DNA of 64,000 nt. Source: Oscillospiraceae bacterium. Lineage in GTDB: Bacteria; Bacillota; Clostridia; Oscillospirales; Oscillospiraceae. Position 1 is the first letter of the stretch, and each line of letters opens with the position of its first letter. Positions 44,218 through 53,287 of this stretch are shown here, piece after piece. The notes beneath the pieces were generated by a model that worked only from the letters and a program-made list of their open reading frames with translations, was not told the origin of the DNA and searched no databases. The stretch is from assembly GCA_015067835.1 (NCBI GenBank), contig SVLS01000002.1, positions 1 through 64,000 of the forward strand, written 5' to 3'. The position numbers were made by a program, and so were the translations under genes.

Positions 44218-45444
44218 TCAGCCGAGGGAAGAACAAACGCTGAGCAGGAAGCCGGCAGCGATGGCAGAGCCGATAACGCCTGCCACATTGGGGCCCATTG
44301 CATGCATCAGCAGGAAGTTGGAAGGATTGGCCTTCTGACCCTCTACATTGGCCACACGGGCAGCCATCGGCACAGCGGAAACACCGGCAGAGCCAATCAG
44401 CGGATTGATCTTGCCCTTGCTCAGCCAGCACATTACCAAGCCGCCCAGCAAGCCGCCTGCGGTGGACAAGGCAAAGGAGAAGACGCCAAGAACCACAATC
44501 AGCAGGGTTTGCGCGGTGAGGAAGGTAGAGCCCACCATGGTTGCGCCCACGGCAGTGGACAGCAAAATGGTGACAATATTCATCAGATTATTTTGTACTG
44601 TATCGCTCAGACGGTCGGTGACGCCGGTTTCCTTCAGCAGGTTACCCAACATCAGACAGCCAATCAGCGCCGCTGTACTGGGCAGCAGCAGGGATACAAA
44701 GACAGCAACCAGAATGGGGAAGATAATCTTCTCAGTCTTGGAGACGGTACGGGTCTGCACCATCTTAATCTGGCGCTGCTTGGGAGTGGTCATCAGGCGC
44801 ATAATCGGCGGCTGAATCAGAGGAATCAGCGCCATATAGGAATAAGCTGCCACCGCAATCGCACCCAACAGATGGGGCGCCAGATTCGAGGTCAGGAAAA
44901 TTGCAGTCGGGCCGTCTGCACCGCCGATGATGCCAATGGATGCCGCTTCATTCAAATCGAAGAAGCCGGTGGCAACGGCAAGGAAGAAGGCGGCGAAAAC
45001 GCCAAACTGTGCGGCAGCGCCCAAAAGCAGGCTCTTGGGGTTGGAAAGAAGGGGGCCAAAGTCCGTCATTGCACCCACGCCCAGGAAAATCAGGCAGGGG
45101 TACAGGCCGGTTTTGACACCGATGTAGAAAATATCCAGCAAACCGCCATGGCGCAGAATTTCGCCATAGCTATGATACACCGGGCTGCTGGAATCCATAA
45201 AGGCATCCCACAGCTCCTGATGATACAGCCCTGCACCGGGCAGGTTGGTCAGCAGGCAGCCAAAGGCAATGCCCACCAGCAGAAGGGGCTCAAACTTTTT
45301 TACAATGGCAAGATACAGCAGAACGAAGGAAATGACGAGCATAACCAGGGACTGCCAGCCATTTTGACTGAGGAATCCGGAGAAAATAGTGGCGAAGCCG
45401 CTACTGTTCCACAGATCCAACAGAATTTCACCAATATTGATCAT
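44218..45444 (-). CDS. oadB: Sodium-translocating decarboxylase beta subunit (OadB/GcdB)
   Basis: 408 aa integral membrane protein with about ten hydrophobic segments. The family signature GGADGPTAIF (near residue 180) contains the sodium-site Asp, and later motifs GNLLKETGVTDRL and GSAGVSAVP are typical. It decarboxylates the carboxybiotin of the carrier protein and pumps sodium out. It follows the biotin carrier by 12 bases in a five-gene set with oadA, oadG and the carrier, so oxaloacetate is the likely substrate. Confidence 0.92.
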   Translation of the reverse strand: MINIGEILLDLWNSSGFATIFSGFLSQNGWQSLVMLVISFVLLYLAIVKKFEPLLLVGIAFGCLLTNLPGAGLYHQELWDAFMDSSSPVYHSYGEILRHGGLLDIFYIGVKTGLYPCLIFLGVGAMTDFGPLLSNPKSLLLGAAAQFGVFAAFFLAVATGFFDLNEAASIGIIGGADGPTAIFLTSNLAPHLLGAIAVAAYSYMALIPLIQPPIMRLMTTPKQRQIKMVQTRTVSKTEKIIFPILVAVFVSLLLPSTAALIGCLMLGNLLKETGVTDRLSDTVQNNLMNIVTILLSTAVGATMVGSTFLTAQTLLIVVLGVFSFALSTAGGLLGGLVMCWLSKGKINPLIGSAGVSAVPMAARVANVEGQKANPSNFLLMHAMGPNVAGVIGSAIAAGFLLSVCSSLG

Positions 45445-45456
45445 AGCAGGCCCTCT

Positions 45457-45855
45457 TTAGTTCAGAACGACCATTGCGGCGCCGGTATCCACGCTGGAAC
45501 CCTTGGTTACCAGAACCTGAGCCACAGTGCCGGCCTTGGGAGCCATAATTTCGTTTTCCATTTTCATTGCTTCCAGCACCACCAGCACTTCGCCGGACTT
45601 CACAGCCTGACCGGGCTGGACATTCACCTTCAAAATGGTGCCGGGCATAGGAGCAGCGACAACCTCGCCTGCGCCGGGTGCGGCAACAGGAGCGGCAGGA
45701 GCAGCCGGGGCGGTCTCAGCGGCAGGTGCTGCCACAGGAGCAGCAGCCGGAGCGGCAGCAGGTGCAAGGGCTTCATATTCATTCAGGCACATTGCCTTGC
45801 CGGCTTCCACTTCAATTTCATAAGTGCGGCCGTTCAGGGTCACTTTATAAATCAT
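45457..45855 (-). CDS. Biotin carboxyl carrier subunit of the decarboxylase
   Basis: 132 aa. An N-terminal strand region is followed by a long Ala/Pro linker (residues about 30-62) and a biotinyl domain whose biotin Lys is K98 in EAMKMENE. The swinging arm carries CO2 from OadA to OadB. It is encoded separately from OadA, as in the glutaconyl-CoA and methylmalonyl-CoA decarboxylases; in many oxaloacetate decarboxylases it is fused to OadA. It overlaps neither neighbour and has GGAGG upstream. Confidence 0.93.
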   Translation of the reverse strand: MIYKVTLNGRTYEIEVEAGKAMCLNEYEALAPAAAPAAAPVAAPAAETAPAAPAAPVAAPGAGEVVAAPMPGTILKVNVQPGQAVKSGEVLVVLEAMKMENEIMAPKAGTVAQVLVTKGSSVDTGAAMVVLN

Positions 45856-45857
45856 AA

Positions 45858-46187
45858 TTATTTGACCTCCTTAATAGAAATGAACCGCAGCTCGTTCAGG
45901 GGCTTGCCCATTTTATCGGCTACGATTGCCATCAGCATGGCAGCAGTCTTCGGGGGCACATCGTGCATTTTCAGCGCACCGGCACTGCCGGGTGCGGCGG
46001 GAATCTCCGCCTGAACCGGTGCTGCCACAGGTGCGATGGCAGGCTCAGCTGCGGATTTTTTGGCCTTCTTCATAGTGAAGCATTTGCCCAGCAGCATAAC
46101 AACCACCATCAAAACAGCCAATCCGGAAAATACAATGCCGTAGCCAAGAACTGCCAGAAGTCCGGCTTCAGGGATACTTACCAGCAT
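45858..46187 (-). CDS. oadG: OadG-family decarboxylase gamma/delta subunit
   Basis: 109 aa. One N-terminal membrane helix (about residues 8-32) is followed by a cytoplasmic Ala/Pro linker and a C-terminal domain (MHDVPPKTAAMLMAIVADKM) seen in OadG/MmdD subunits that hold the complex together. It lies between oadA and the biotin carrier with 2-12 base gaps. Confidence 0.8.
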   Translation of the reverse strand: MLVSIPEAGLLAVLGYGIVFSGLAVLMVVVMLLGKCFTMKKAKKSAAEPAIAPVAAPVQAEIPAAPGSAGALKMHDVPPKTAAMLMAIVADKMGKPLNELRFISIKEVK

Positions 46188-46199
46188 AACGCTACCTCC

Positions 46200-47582
46200 T
46201 TAGGCTTCCACGATGGAGTAAGTAACCACGTTTTCCTCTTTGGCCTTGCGTGCTTCAAAGTATTTTTCAGCCAGGTTGGGGAAAGCAATGTAGCTGAGCA
46301 CATCTTCATCGGACTTTGCCAGCTCGCCCAGCTTCTTCCGGGCATCCTCCACCACGGGCTGCAGAGTGTCGGCATAACGACCCTCGATGGGCTTCTCGTC
46401 GCCCAGAATCTGCTTCTGGATTTCCGGGTCAATGGGGGCAGGAGTACGGCCGTATTCGCCACGGCAGTATGCTTTGATTTCCTTGGAAACGGTCTTATAA
46501 CGCTGACCGTCCAGCACATTACGGACAGCCTGCACGCCAACCATCTGGCTGGTGGGAGTGACCAGAGGGGGATAACCCATATCCTTACGCACCTTGGGAG
46601 TCTCTGCCAGAGCTTCGTCGAAGCGGTCCAAAGCGTTCATCTGCTTCAGCTGGCTGAGCAGGTTACTCAGCATACCGCCGGGAACCTGATAGGTCAGACA
46701 CTGGGTATCGGTAGCCATGGACTTGGGCATCATGGTGCCATCTGCCACGAATTCATCCCGAACGCCCTTGAAATAGTCAGCCATGGCAACCAGGCAGTCG
46801 TCATTCAGGTCAACCTGATAGCCCAGCTGGCGCAGAGCGTAGGCCAAAGTCTCCGTAGCAGGCTGAGAAGTGCCGCCGGAGAAGGGAGAAATAGCGGTAT
46901 CAATGATGTCCACGCCGGCTTCAACTGCCTTCAGGTAGGTCATAAAGGCCAGGCCGGTGGTGGAGTGGGTATGCAGGTCGATGGGCAGATCCACAGCGTC
47001 CTTAATGGCGGAAACCATATCGTAAGCTTCCTGGGGACCCATAATACCGGCCATATCCTTAATGCAGATGGTGGAAGCGCCCATTTCCTTCAGCTCCTTG
47101 ACCATCTTCACATAGTTGGCGTGATTGTGGACAGGAGAGGTGGTATAGGAAATAGTGCCGGAGGCGATGGCGCCGGCCTTAACGGTGGCTTCCATTGCAA
47201 CCTTCAGGTTATTCACATCGTTCAGAGCGTCGAAAATACGGATGATGTCCATACCGTTTTCAACAGCCTTCTGCACGAACAGCTTGACAAAATCATCGGG
47301 ATAATGGGAGTAGCCCAGAACATTCTGACCGCGCAGCAGCATCTGCAGCTTGGTGTTGGGCATTTTTTCCCGGATTTTACGCAAACGCTCCCAGGGATCT
47401 TCATTCAGGTAGCGCAGGCAGACATCAAAAGTCGCGCCGCCCCAGCATTCTGCCGCATAATAGCCGGCCTTGTCGATGGTCTCCAGCATCGGGGCAAACT
47501 TCTCGAAGGGCAGACGCGTCGCAATCAAAGATTGGTTAGCATCACGCAACACAGTTTCTACGAATTGAACTTTTTGTGCCAT
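46200..47582 (-). CDS. oadA: Oxaloacetate decarboxylase alpha subunit (carboxyltransferase)
   Basis: 460 aa. An HMG-CoA-lyase-like TIM barrel: VETVLRDANQSLIATR carries the metal Asp and IDLHTHSTTG the metal histidines; CIKDMAGIMGP contains the Lys that is carbamylated in this family. The barrel is followed by the conserved carboxyltransferase C-terminal domain. The biotin domain is absent and supplied by the separate carrier. Transfer of CO2 from oxaloacetate to biotin drives the sodium pump. A pyruvate carboxylase B role is a close alternative. It precedes oadG by 12 bases. Confidence 0.93.
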   Translation of the reverse strand: MAQKVQFVETVLRDANQSLIATRLPFEKFAPMLETIDKAGYYAAECWGGATFDVCLRYLNEDPWERLRKIREKMPNTKLQMLLRGQNVLGYSHYPDDFVKLFVQKAVENGMDIIRIFDALNDVNNLKVAMEATVKAGAIASGTISYTTSPVHNHANYVKMVKELKEMGASTICIKDMAGIMGPQEAYDMVSAIKDAVDLPIDLHTHSTTGLAFMTYLKAVEAGVDIIDTAISPFSGGTSQPATETLAYALRQLGYQVDLNDDCLVAMADYFKGVRDEFVADGTMMPKSMATDTQCLTYQVPGGMLSNLLSQLKQMNALDRFDEALAETPKVRKDMGYPPLVTPTSQMVGVQAVRNVLDGQRYKTVSKEIKAYCRGEYGRTPAPIDPEIQKQILGDEKPIEGRYADTLQPVVEDARKKLGELAKSDEDVLSYIAFPNLAEKYFEARKAKEENVVTYSIVEA

Positions 47583-47686
47583 TTGGTGTAACCTCCAAAA
47601 TAAAAATGTAATAAAAACACTGCTTCACGCACAGTGGAAAGGGTAAAAAAATTTTTGCGCTTTGCACTATGCATCAAACACAGTCA

Positions 47687-47786
47687 CGTCATGGCGAGGA
47701 GCATCGCCAGATGCGACGTGACAAATCCCCATAGATTTCCGGAATCTCCACGAGATTGCCACGGCACTTTGTGCTTCGCAGTGACG
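47687..47786. repeat. Short-type family A repeat (100 bp)
   Basis: Ends CGTCATGGCGAGG and CTTCGCAGTGACG; hairpins GCATCGCCAGATGC and GGCACTTTGTGC. The centre TTTCCGGAATCTCCACGAGAT resembles the centres of the short-type elements at 40880-40980 and 60059-60157. It lies in the pckA-oadA gap. Confidence 0.7.
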
Positions 47787-47809
47787 TGCGAGATAAGAGG
47801 GTTACCTAT

Positions 47810-47837
47810 CCCCATCCCACCGTCCGGTGGGATGGGG
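47810..47837. terminator. Hairpin downstream of pckA
   Basis: A perfect 13-bp stem CCCCATCCCACCG/CGGTGGGATGGGG with a 2-base loop, 13 bases past the pckA stop. A weak T content follows on the minus strand, so termination or mRNA stabilisation is likely. Confidence 0.6.
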
Positions 47838-47850
47838 AATATGATGTTAA

Positions 47851-49455
47851 TTACTCAGCCTTGGGGCCGGCGGCGACCAGAGCCTTGCCTGCGTCATTGC
47901 CGGTGTACTTGACGAAGTTCTTCTGGAAGCGAGCGGCCAGATCCTGTGCCTTTGCATCCCACTCTGCGGGATTTGCATAGGTATCTCTGGGGTCCAGAAT
48001 GCCGCTGTCCACGCCGGGCAGAGCGGTGGGAACTTCCAGACCGAAGTAAGGAATGGTCTTGGTCTCAGCCTTCAGGATGGAGCCATCCAGAATGGCGTCG
48101 ATGATGCCGCGGGTGTCCTTAATGGAGATACGCTTGCCGGTGCCGTTCCAGCCGGTATTGACCAGGTAAGCCTTTGCGCCGGACTTCTCCATCTTCTTAA
48201 CCAGCTCTTCACCGTACTTGGTGGGGTGCAGCTCCAGGAATGCCTGACCGAAGCAAGCGGAGAAGGTGGGAGTGGGCTCAGTGATGCCACGCTCGGTGCC
48301 GGCCAGCTTGGAAGTGAAGCCGGACAGGAAGTAGTACTGCGTCTGCTCAGGAGTCAAAATGGACACGGGAGGCAGAACGCCGAATGCGTCAGCAGACAGG
48401 AAGATGACATTCTTGGCATCAGGACCTGCGGACACGGGGCGGACAATCTTCTCAATGTGGTTGATGGGGTAAGAAACGCGGGTGTTCTCGGTTACGGAGC
48501 CGTCGTTGAAGTCGCACTTGCCGTTTTCATCAACAGTGACATTTTCCAGCAATGCGTTGCGGCGGATAGCGTTGTAAATGTCGGGCTCGGACTCGGCATC
48601 CAGGTTGATAACCTTTGCATAGCAGCCGCCCTCAAAGTTGAACACGCCGTTGTCATCCCAGCCGTGCTCATCATCGCCAATCAGCAGACGCTTGGGGTCG
48701 GTGGACAGAGTGGTCTTGCCGGTGCCGGACAGACCGAAGAACAGAGCGGTATTCTCACCGTTCATATCGGTGTTGGCAGAGCAGTGCATGGAAGCCATAC
48801 CGTTCAGGGGCAGGTAGTAGTTCATCATGGAGAACATACCCTTCTTCATTTCGCCGCCGTACCAGGTGTTCAGGATGACCTGCTCACGGGAGGTGATGTT
48901 GAACAGAACAGCCGTCTCGGAGTTCAGACCCAGCTCCTTGAAGTTTTCAACCTTTGCCTTGGAAGCGTTGTAAACGACAAAGTCGGGGGTGAAGTTTGCC
49001 AGCTCCTCAGCAGAGGGAGCGATGAACATATTCTTGACAAAATGTGCCTGCCAAGCCACTTCCATAATGAAACGGATGGCCATACGGGAGTCGGGGTTGG
49101 TGCCGCAGAATACGTCCATAACGTACAGCTTCTTGTTGGACAGCTCCTTCAGAGCCAGCTCCTTACAAGCGGCCCAAGCTTCCTGAGAAGCGGGCTTGTT
49201 GTCGTTCTTAAATTCATCGGAGGTCCACCAAACGGTGTCCTTGGAGTTATCATCCATAACGATGAATTTATCTTTGGGGGAACGGCCGGTGTAGATACCG
49301 GTCATAACATTAACGGCGCCCAGCTCGGTGAGCTGACCCTTTTCGTAGCCTTCCAGGGTGGGGTCCATTTCCGCTTCAAACAGTTCTTCGTAGCCGGGGT
49401 TATGGACAATTTCGGTAGCGCCGGTAATACCGTACTTTTCGAGAGACAGAGCCAT
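47851..49455 (-). CDS. pckA: Phosphoenolpyruvate carboxykinase (ATP)
   Basis: 534 aa. The ATP-type signature P-loop [10 protein letters not shown] is at residues 241-250, followed by [24 protein letters not shown] with the metal and phosphate residues. It interconverts oxaloacetate and phosphoenolpyruvate. In fermenting gut bacteria it commonly fixes CO2 onto PEP and makes ATP. With the neighbouring oxaloacetate decarboxylase this gives a PEP-oxaloacetate-pyruvate node with a sodium gradient as by-product. A promoter is at 49542-49570. Confidence 0.97.
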   Translation of the reverse strand: MALSLEKYGITGATEIVHNPGYEELFEAEMDPTLEGYEKGQLTELGAVNVMTGIYTGRSPKDKFIVMDDNSKDTVWWTSDEFKNDNKPASQEAWAACKELALKELSNKKLYVMDVFCGTNPDSRMAIRFIMEVAWQAHFVKNMFIAPSAEELANFTPDFVVYNASKAKVENFKELGLNSETAVLFNITSREQVILNTWYGGEMKKGMFSMMNYYLPLNGMASMHCSANTDMNGENTALFFGLSGTGKTTLSTDPKRLLIGDDEHGWDDNGVFNFEGGCYAKVINLDAESEPDIYNAIRRNALLENVTVDENGKCDFNDGSVTENTRVSYPINHIEKIVRPVSAGPDAKNVIFLSADAFGVLPPVSILTPEQTQYYFLSGFTSKLAGTERGITEPTPTFSACFGQAFLELHPTKYGEELVKKMEKSGAKAYLVNTGWNGTGKRISIKDTRGIIDAILDGSILKAETKTIPYFGLEVPTALPGVDSGILDPRDTYANPAEWDAKAQDLAARFQKNFVKYTGNDAGKALVAAGPKAE

Positions 49456-49541
49456 AGTTTATTTCCTCCTAAATATGTGCGGATTATCCGCTGATTTTAA
49501 ATATTTTTGTAAAATTGGAAAACCCAATCTTCACCACATAC

Positions 49542-49570
49542 AGTATAGCACAAAGCGCCCAAAATGTCTA
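49542..49570 (-). promoter_or_regulatory. Promoter of pckA
   Basis: On the minus strand, TAGACA (49565-49570), a 17-base spacer and TATACT (49542-49547), about 85 bases before the start codon. Confidence 0.65.
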
Positions 49571-49631
49571 CTGAATTTCTTTGTTTTTCCGTATATTTTC
49601 CTCCTGCGGATTTACATAAATATCCTAAATA

Positions 49632-49904
49632 TGTCATCACGAGGAGCGAAGCGACGCGGCAATCCCCCCCCACCACGTCATTGCGAGGCACGAAGTGCCG
49701 TGGCAATCCCCTCTTATGTCATTGCGAGGAGCGCAAGCGACGTGGCAATCTCCCGGCACGCAGTATGTTCCTGCAATGCGTATCGACAGATGCTACCAGG
49801 AGATTCCCACGGCCCGTTGGGCCTCGGAATGACATACTAAGTCGTGAAATTTTCCATTTATGTCATTGCGAGGAACCCCGAAGGGGTGACGCGGCAATCC
49901 CCCC
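49632..49904. repeat. Family A cluster in the jag-pckA gap
   Basis: An arm at 49632-49670, an arm with GCACGAAGTGC (about 49675-49709), a 118-bp element at 49717-49834 (hairpins AGCGCAAGCG and GGCCCAACGGGCC), the linker AAGTCGTGAAATTTTCCATT, and an arm with ACCCCGAAGGGGT ending near 49904. The rest of the 49456-49974 gap is the pckA promoter and jag terminator. Confidence 0.9.
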
Positions 49905-49926
49905 CTAATGCACCCGCCCCCCTATA

Positions 49927-49959
49927 CAAAAAAGCACCCGCGGCAAATGCCGCGGGTGC
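49927..49959 (-). terminator. Terminator of the rpmH-jag operon
   Basis: On the minus strand the 12-bp stem GCACCCGCGGCA/TGCCGCGGGTGC is followed by TTTTTTGTATAG, 15 bases past the jag stop. Confidence 0.9.
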
Positions 49960-49974
49960 GATGCTTGAAATCAT

Positions 49975-50820
49975 TCAGCGAACATATTCAATGACAACTC
50001 TGCGGTTGGGTTCGTTGCCTACAGAATGGGTGGTGATGTTCTCGGTATCCTGCAAAGCAGCGTGAATCACGTGACGCTCGTAGGCGTTCATCGGCTCCAG
50101 AGTGGTGCGGCGGCGAGCCTTCAGAACCTGCTGTGCCTTTTTGCAGGCATAGCGGCGCAGGCTGTCCTCCCGCTTTTCGCGGTAGTCCTCCGCATCTACA
50201 TTGATGCGCAGGTGTCCTTCCACACCGCGGTTAATGGTGTAGTTGGTCAGGTGCTGCAAAGCATCCAGTGTGTCTCCCCGGCGACCAATGAGATAGCCCA
50301 AATCCTCACCGGTGAGCTCCACATTGTAAGTATTGCCCTCGCTTTTGACAGCGTGGGGCACGGCCTGAGAGCCCATATGCTCCAGCAGACCCTTCAGGAA
50401 GGTCTCAATTTTCTCCTCTGTTGAGCCGGGCTCAGCAGGAACGTAGACCTTGGGCTGCTTGGGTGCTTTGGGAGCCTCCGCCTTGGGAGCGGCCTTGGGT
50501 GCTTCCTTTTTGACGGGAGCAGCCTTGGGAGCCTCCGTCTTGGGCGCTTCTGCCTTAGGTGCTTCCTTCTTTACGGGAGCAGCCTTGGGCTTGCTGCGGG
50601 AAGCAGAGGACAGAGCGGATTTGGGTGCTTCGGGAACGGGATCAGGTGCTTCGTAAGAAACCTGCACCTTGGCAGGCTGTGCACCGATTCCCAGAAAACC
50701 GGCTTTTTCCTTGGCCAAAACCTGAACGGAAACACTGTCCCGGTCCAGACCGAGCTGCTGCAGTGCCGATTCAATGGCCAAGTCAATGGTTTTGCCGGTG
50801 GCAATCAAGGTTTTTTCCAT
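49975..50820 (-). CDS. jag: RNA-binding protein Jag (KhpB/EloR)
   Basis: 281 aa. The N-terminal Jag domain (to about residue 55) is followed by a long Lys/Ala/Pro/Glu linker of repeated PKAEAPK-like units (about 75-145). A KH domain (LGYLIGRRGDTLDALQ) and a C-terminal R3H domain (RRTTLEPMNAYERHVIHAAL) complete it. With KhpA it binds RNA and controls cell elongation in streptococci. Its ATG overlaps the yidC stop by one base. The linker is longer than in many Jag proteins. Confidence 0.93.
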   Translation of the reverse strand: MEKTLIATGKTIDLAIESALQQLGLDRDSVSVQVLAKEKAGFLGIGAQPAKVQVSYEAPDPVPEAPKSALSSASRSKPKAAPVKKEAPKAEAPKTEAPKAAPVKKEAPKAAPKAEAPKAPKQPKVYVPAEPGSTEEKIETFLKGLLEHMGSQAVPHAVKSEGNTYNVELTGEDLGYLIGRRGDTLDALQHLTNYTINRGVEGHLRINVDAEDYREKREDSLRRYACKKAQQVLKARRRTTLEPMNAYERHVIHAALQDTENITTHSVGNEPNRRVVIEYVR

Positions 50821-52049
50821 TAAGATTCCTCCGTATTGGTGTAGCGGTTGGGGTCGTATGCCCGACCCTTACAGTAGGGACGGTCGGAAATGCCGGACAA
50901 GGTAGTCTTCTTAGGCTCTTCCTCTACGACGACACCCTTCTTGGCGTCATATTCTTTCTTTGCGGCGGCCTTTGCGGCATCTTCCGCCTGTTGCTGCTGC
51001 TTCTGCAGCTTCTTTTTGCTGGTGTTTTCGGAAATTCCGTCGGGATTTGCGGCACGCTTTTCAGCACGCAGCCGCTCCTTTTCAGCCTCAATGGCCTCTT
51101 GTTCCATCGCCTTTTTCAGCCGTTCGGCATCCTCGGCGTCATAGATTTTACGGTATCTCTTGGTCAGAAGAATGTCCTCCACAGTCCGGCAGATACCGCC
51201 GACGAACCAGTAAAGGCTCAGAGCCACGGGAACGGTGAAGCCAATCCACAGGCTGAGTAGGGGCATCATCCACATCATTATATTGGAGGTCTTTGCAGAC
51301 TGAGACTGCTTGGCAGCTTCCTTGTCCTGCACACCCTTTTCGTTGGTGACCAGAGAATCGTTGGCACGACGGGTGATGATGGTCTGCACAATCTGAGAGC
51401 CGGCAGAAAGCAGAGGAATCAGAGCAGCGCCGATGTTGGCCCAGGTCCAGCCTGCGGCAGCGGTAAACACGCCCAACTGCGGCTGTGCGCCCAAGTTGAT
51501 ACCCACAAAGGAGAAGTTGATACCCTCCAGGGTGCGGGCGGAAATCTCCGGAATGGCAGCCTGAATGACATCCTTGTACTGACTGATGTTGCTGGCAGCA
51601 ACGATTTCATCGTAGAAAGCGCCACCGGTAAACATCGAGGGGTCCTGTGCTCTCAAAACTTCAATAATTTTTCCGATATTTTCAGGGGATTCGTGGAGCA
51701 GGTAGGTCAGAGGCTGACGCACCACAGAGTACAGGGGGATCAATATCAGCAGCGGCACAAGGCTCCACAAACAGCCGCCGCAGCCCATAGAGGCACCTTC
51801 CTCTTTCTGGAGCTGCTGGATGGCTTCTTGCTGCTTCTGCTGGTCATTTGCGTATTTTTCTTTGATGGCATTGATGCGGGGTTGCAGCCGCGTCATTTTC
51901 ATCATGCTCTTTTTGGACTTCATGGAGATGGGCAGCATAACAGCCTGCACCAAAACAGCGAAGATCATCAGCGCCACACCGTAGTTGGAGGTCAGCTGAT
52001 ACAAAAAGTCCAAAAGGTAGCCAAAGGGAACGGTAATAATTTTATCCAT
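50820..52049 (-). CDS. yidC: Membrane protein insertase YidC (SpoIIIJ type)
   Basis: 409 aa, Oxa1/YidC family with five predicted membrane segments. The first helix (YGVALMIFAVLVQAVMLP) is followed by the charged coiled coil MKMTRLQPRINAIKEKYAND, a long loop, and three C-terminal helices. The C-terminal tail is basic and contains a coiled coil (EAIEAEKERLRAEKR). It inserts small membrane proteins together with SecYEG. No lipobox is visible at the N terminus. It lies between yidD and jag. Confidence 0.93.
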   Translation of the reverse strand: MDKIITVPFGYLLDFLYQLTSNYGVALMIFAVLVQAVMLPISMKSKKSMMKMTRLQPRINAIKEKYANDQQKQQEAIQQLQKEEGASMGCGGCLWSLVPLLILIPLYSVVRQPLTYLLHESPENIGKIIEVLRAQDPSMFTGGAFYDEIVAASNISQYKDVIQAAIPEISARTLEGINFSFVGINLGAQPQLGVFTAAAGWTWANIGAALIPLLSAGSQIVQTIITRRANDSLVTNEKGVQDKEAAKQSQSAKTSNIMMWMMPLLSLWIGFTVPVALSLYWFVGGICRTVEDILLTKRYRKIYDAEDAERLKKAMEQEAIEAEKERLRAEKRAANPDGISENTSKKKLQKQQQQAEDAAKAAAKKEYDAKKGVVVEEEPKKTTLSGISDRPYCKGRAYDPNRYTNTEES

Positions 52050-52069
52050 TTACGATACTCCTTATGGAA

Positions 52070-52282
52070 TCAGGGTACGGGGTCGTAAAAATCGCCTTTA
52101 TAAAAGGGATTACAGCGTAAAAACCGGCGCAAAGCCAGCCATCCGCCTTTTAAGGCACCGTATTTTTGAATTGCTTCGTAGGCATACGCCGAGCAGGTTG
52201 GCCGAAAGCGACAGGACGGGGGCGTGTTGGAGGAAATATGCCGCTGGTAAAAGCGGATCAGAGCCAGAAAAATTCGTTTCAT
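52070..52282 (-). CDS. yidD: Membrane protein insertion efficiency factor YidD
   Basis: 70 aa. [28 protein letters not shown] is the diagnostic Cys-containing signature, preceded by an amphipathic N-terminal helix. It helps YidC-mediated insertion. Start 52282 overlaps the rnpA stop by 4 bases (ATGA), replacing the longer open frame that reads through rnpA. Confidence 0.93.
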   Translation of the reverse strand: MKRIFLALIRFYQRHISSNTPPSCRFRPTCSAYAYEAIQKYGALKGGWLALRRFLRCNPFYKGDFYDPVP

Positions 52283-52623
52283 AAGGTTTGCTCCTTCAAA
52301 ATACCCGCCTTTTCCCCAAGGGAAAGATAGGCCTTTTCCAGACTTTGGAAGGAGGCATCGACGCAGCGGCTTCTGGCCACCACCACAATGTCCCATCCCG
52401 GGGCGAACATATCTTCGTGGATACGGTAAATCTCCCGCAGACGGCGCCGCACCCGGTTGCGCACCACGGCGTGACCCAGCTTTTTGCTGACGGTGATGCC
52501 GATGCGGTTGCAGTCACTTCGGTTGGGGCGGGCATAAAGCACCAAAAGACTGTTGGCACTGCCGCTGGTGTGATACAGCCGACGAAAGATATGATTCAGT
52601 TTTAAGGCAGACGAATATTTCAT
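52279..52623 (-). CDS. rnpA: Ribonuclease P protein component
   Basis: 114 aa, basic. The conserved RNVVRRRLRE-type helix is present as [13 protein letters not shown], with [11 protein letters not shown] upstream. It binds RNase P RNA and helps mature tRNA 5' ends. Start 52623 follows GAGGA; a TTG six codons upstream lacks a site. It lies between rpmH and yidD as usual. Confidence 0.94.
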   Translation of the reverse strand: MKYSSALKLNHIFRRLYHTSGSANSLLVLYARPNRSDCNRIGITVSKKLGHAVVRNRVRRRLREIYRIHEDMFAPGWDIVVVARSRCVDASFQSLEKAYLSLGEKAGILKEQTL

Positions 52624-52657
52624 AATAGTCCTCAGATTCAATGTTCCCTAATAAACA

Positions 52658-52698
52658 GGGAGCGGGGCGAATACTCCTTCGCCCCGCTTACAGCTCCC
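52658..52698 (-). terminator. Hairpin between rpmH and rnpA
   Basis: The 10-bp stem GCGGGGCGAA/TTCGCCCCGC (52662-52671 with 52678-52687) is extended by GGGAG/CTCCC. On the minus strand it is followed by GTTTATTAG. It may partly terminate after rpmH, allowing more ribosomal protein than RnpA. Confidence 0.6.
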
Positions 52699-52737
52699 GT
52701 TTTGCACGGAACGATATCCTGCAAACAAGTCCTTCAA

Positions 52738-52872
52738 TCAGGCGGACAGAACCTTGCGGCCCTTTGCACGGCGGCGAGCCAGAACCTTACGGCCGTTGGA
52801 AGTAGCCATTCTCTGACGGAAACCGTGGACCTTGGAACGATGGCGGCGGCTGGGCTGATAGGTACGCTTCAT
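52738..52872 (-). CDS. rpmH: 50S ribosomal protein L34
   Basis: 44 aa: [18 protein letters not shown] at the start, then [21 protein letters not shown], which is diagnostic for L34. AGGTGT and AGGAGG precede the ATG. A strong promoter lies at 52964-52992. It is too short for default open-frame cut-offs. Confidence 0.97.
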   Translation of the reverse strand: MKRTYQPSRRHRSKVHGFRQRMATSNGRKVLARRRAKGRKVLSA

Positions 52873-52963
52873 AAAGTTACACCTCCTATTACATCACAAT
52901 TATGCTCAACAGTCCGCAGACCGTAGCAACACGTATGAAGACCATAATAAGTCATACTACGGT

Positions 52964-52992
52964 ATTATAGCCGAAAAAATCAAGAAGGTCAA
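52964..52992 (-). promoter_or_regulatory. Promoter of the rpmH operon
   Basis: On the minus strand, TTGACC (52987-52992), a 17-base spacer and a perfect TATAAT (52964-52969), about 90 bases before rpmH. The leader contains no obvious attenuator. Confidence 0.8.
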
Positions 52993-53044
52993 CCTCTTTT
53001 TTGGATATATTTAATTTTTTATGGAAAAATCCACAAATAAAAGA

Positions 53045-53244
53045 ATGTCATTGCGAACCAGTGACCACAGAATTATGGTATGATTGCCCCGGCAATCATT
53101 TAGATTTTAGATTCGCTGCGCGGAGCACCACTAGTGTGGCGATCTCGTTAGGTTTCCGCTCTCTTCACGGGATTGCCACGTCGCTTCGCTCCTCGCAATG
53201 ACATAAGAGGGGATTGCCACGGCACTTCGTGCCTCGCAATGACG
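53045..53244. repeat. Family A, diverged long copy plus an arm
   Basis: The outer ends are TGTCATTGCGAACCAGTGACC (53045) and CCTCGCAATGACA (53203), with the arm AGCGAAGCG at the right end and an internal inverted piece matching the short-type centre (GGCGATCTCGTTAGGTTTCC). A lone arm with GCACGAAGTGC ends at 53244. Most of the 52873-53287 gap is this repeat, the rpmH promoter and a short B-like hairpin (53264-53285). Confidence 0.75.
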
Positions 53245-53287
53245 TGGTGGGGTGAAAAATTTAAACCTCCCTTGTACAAAGGGAGGT

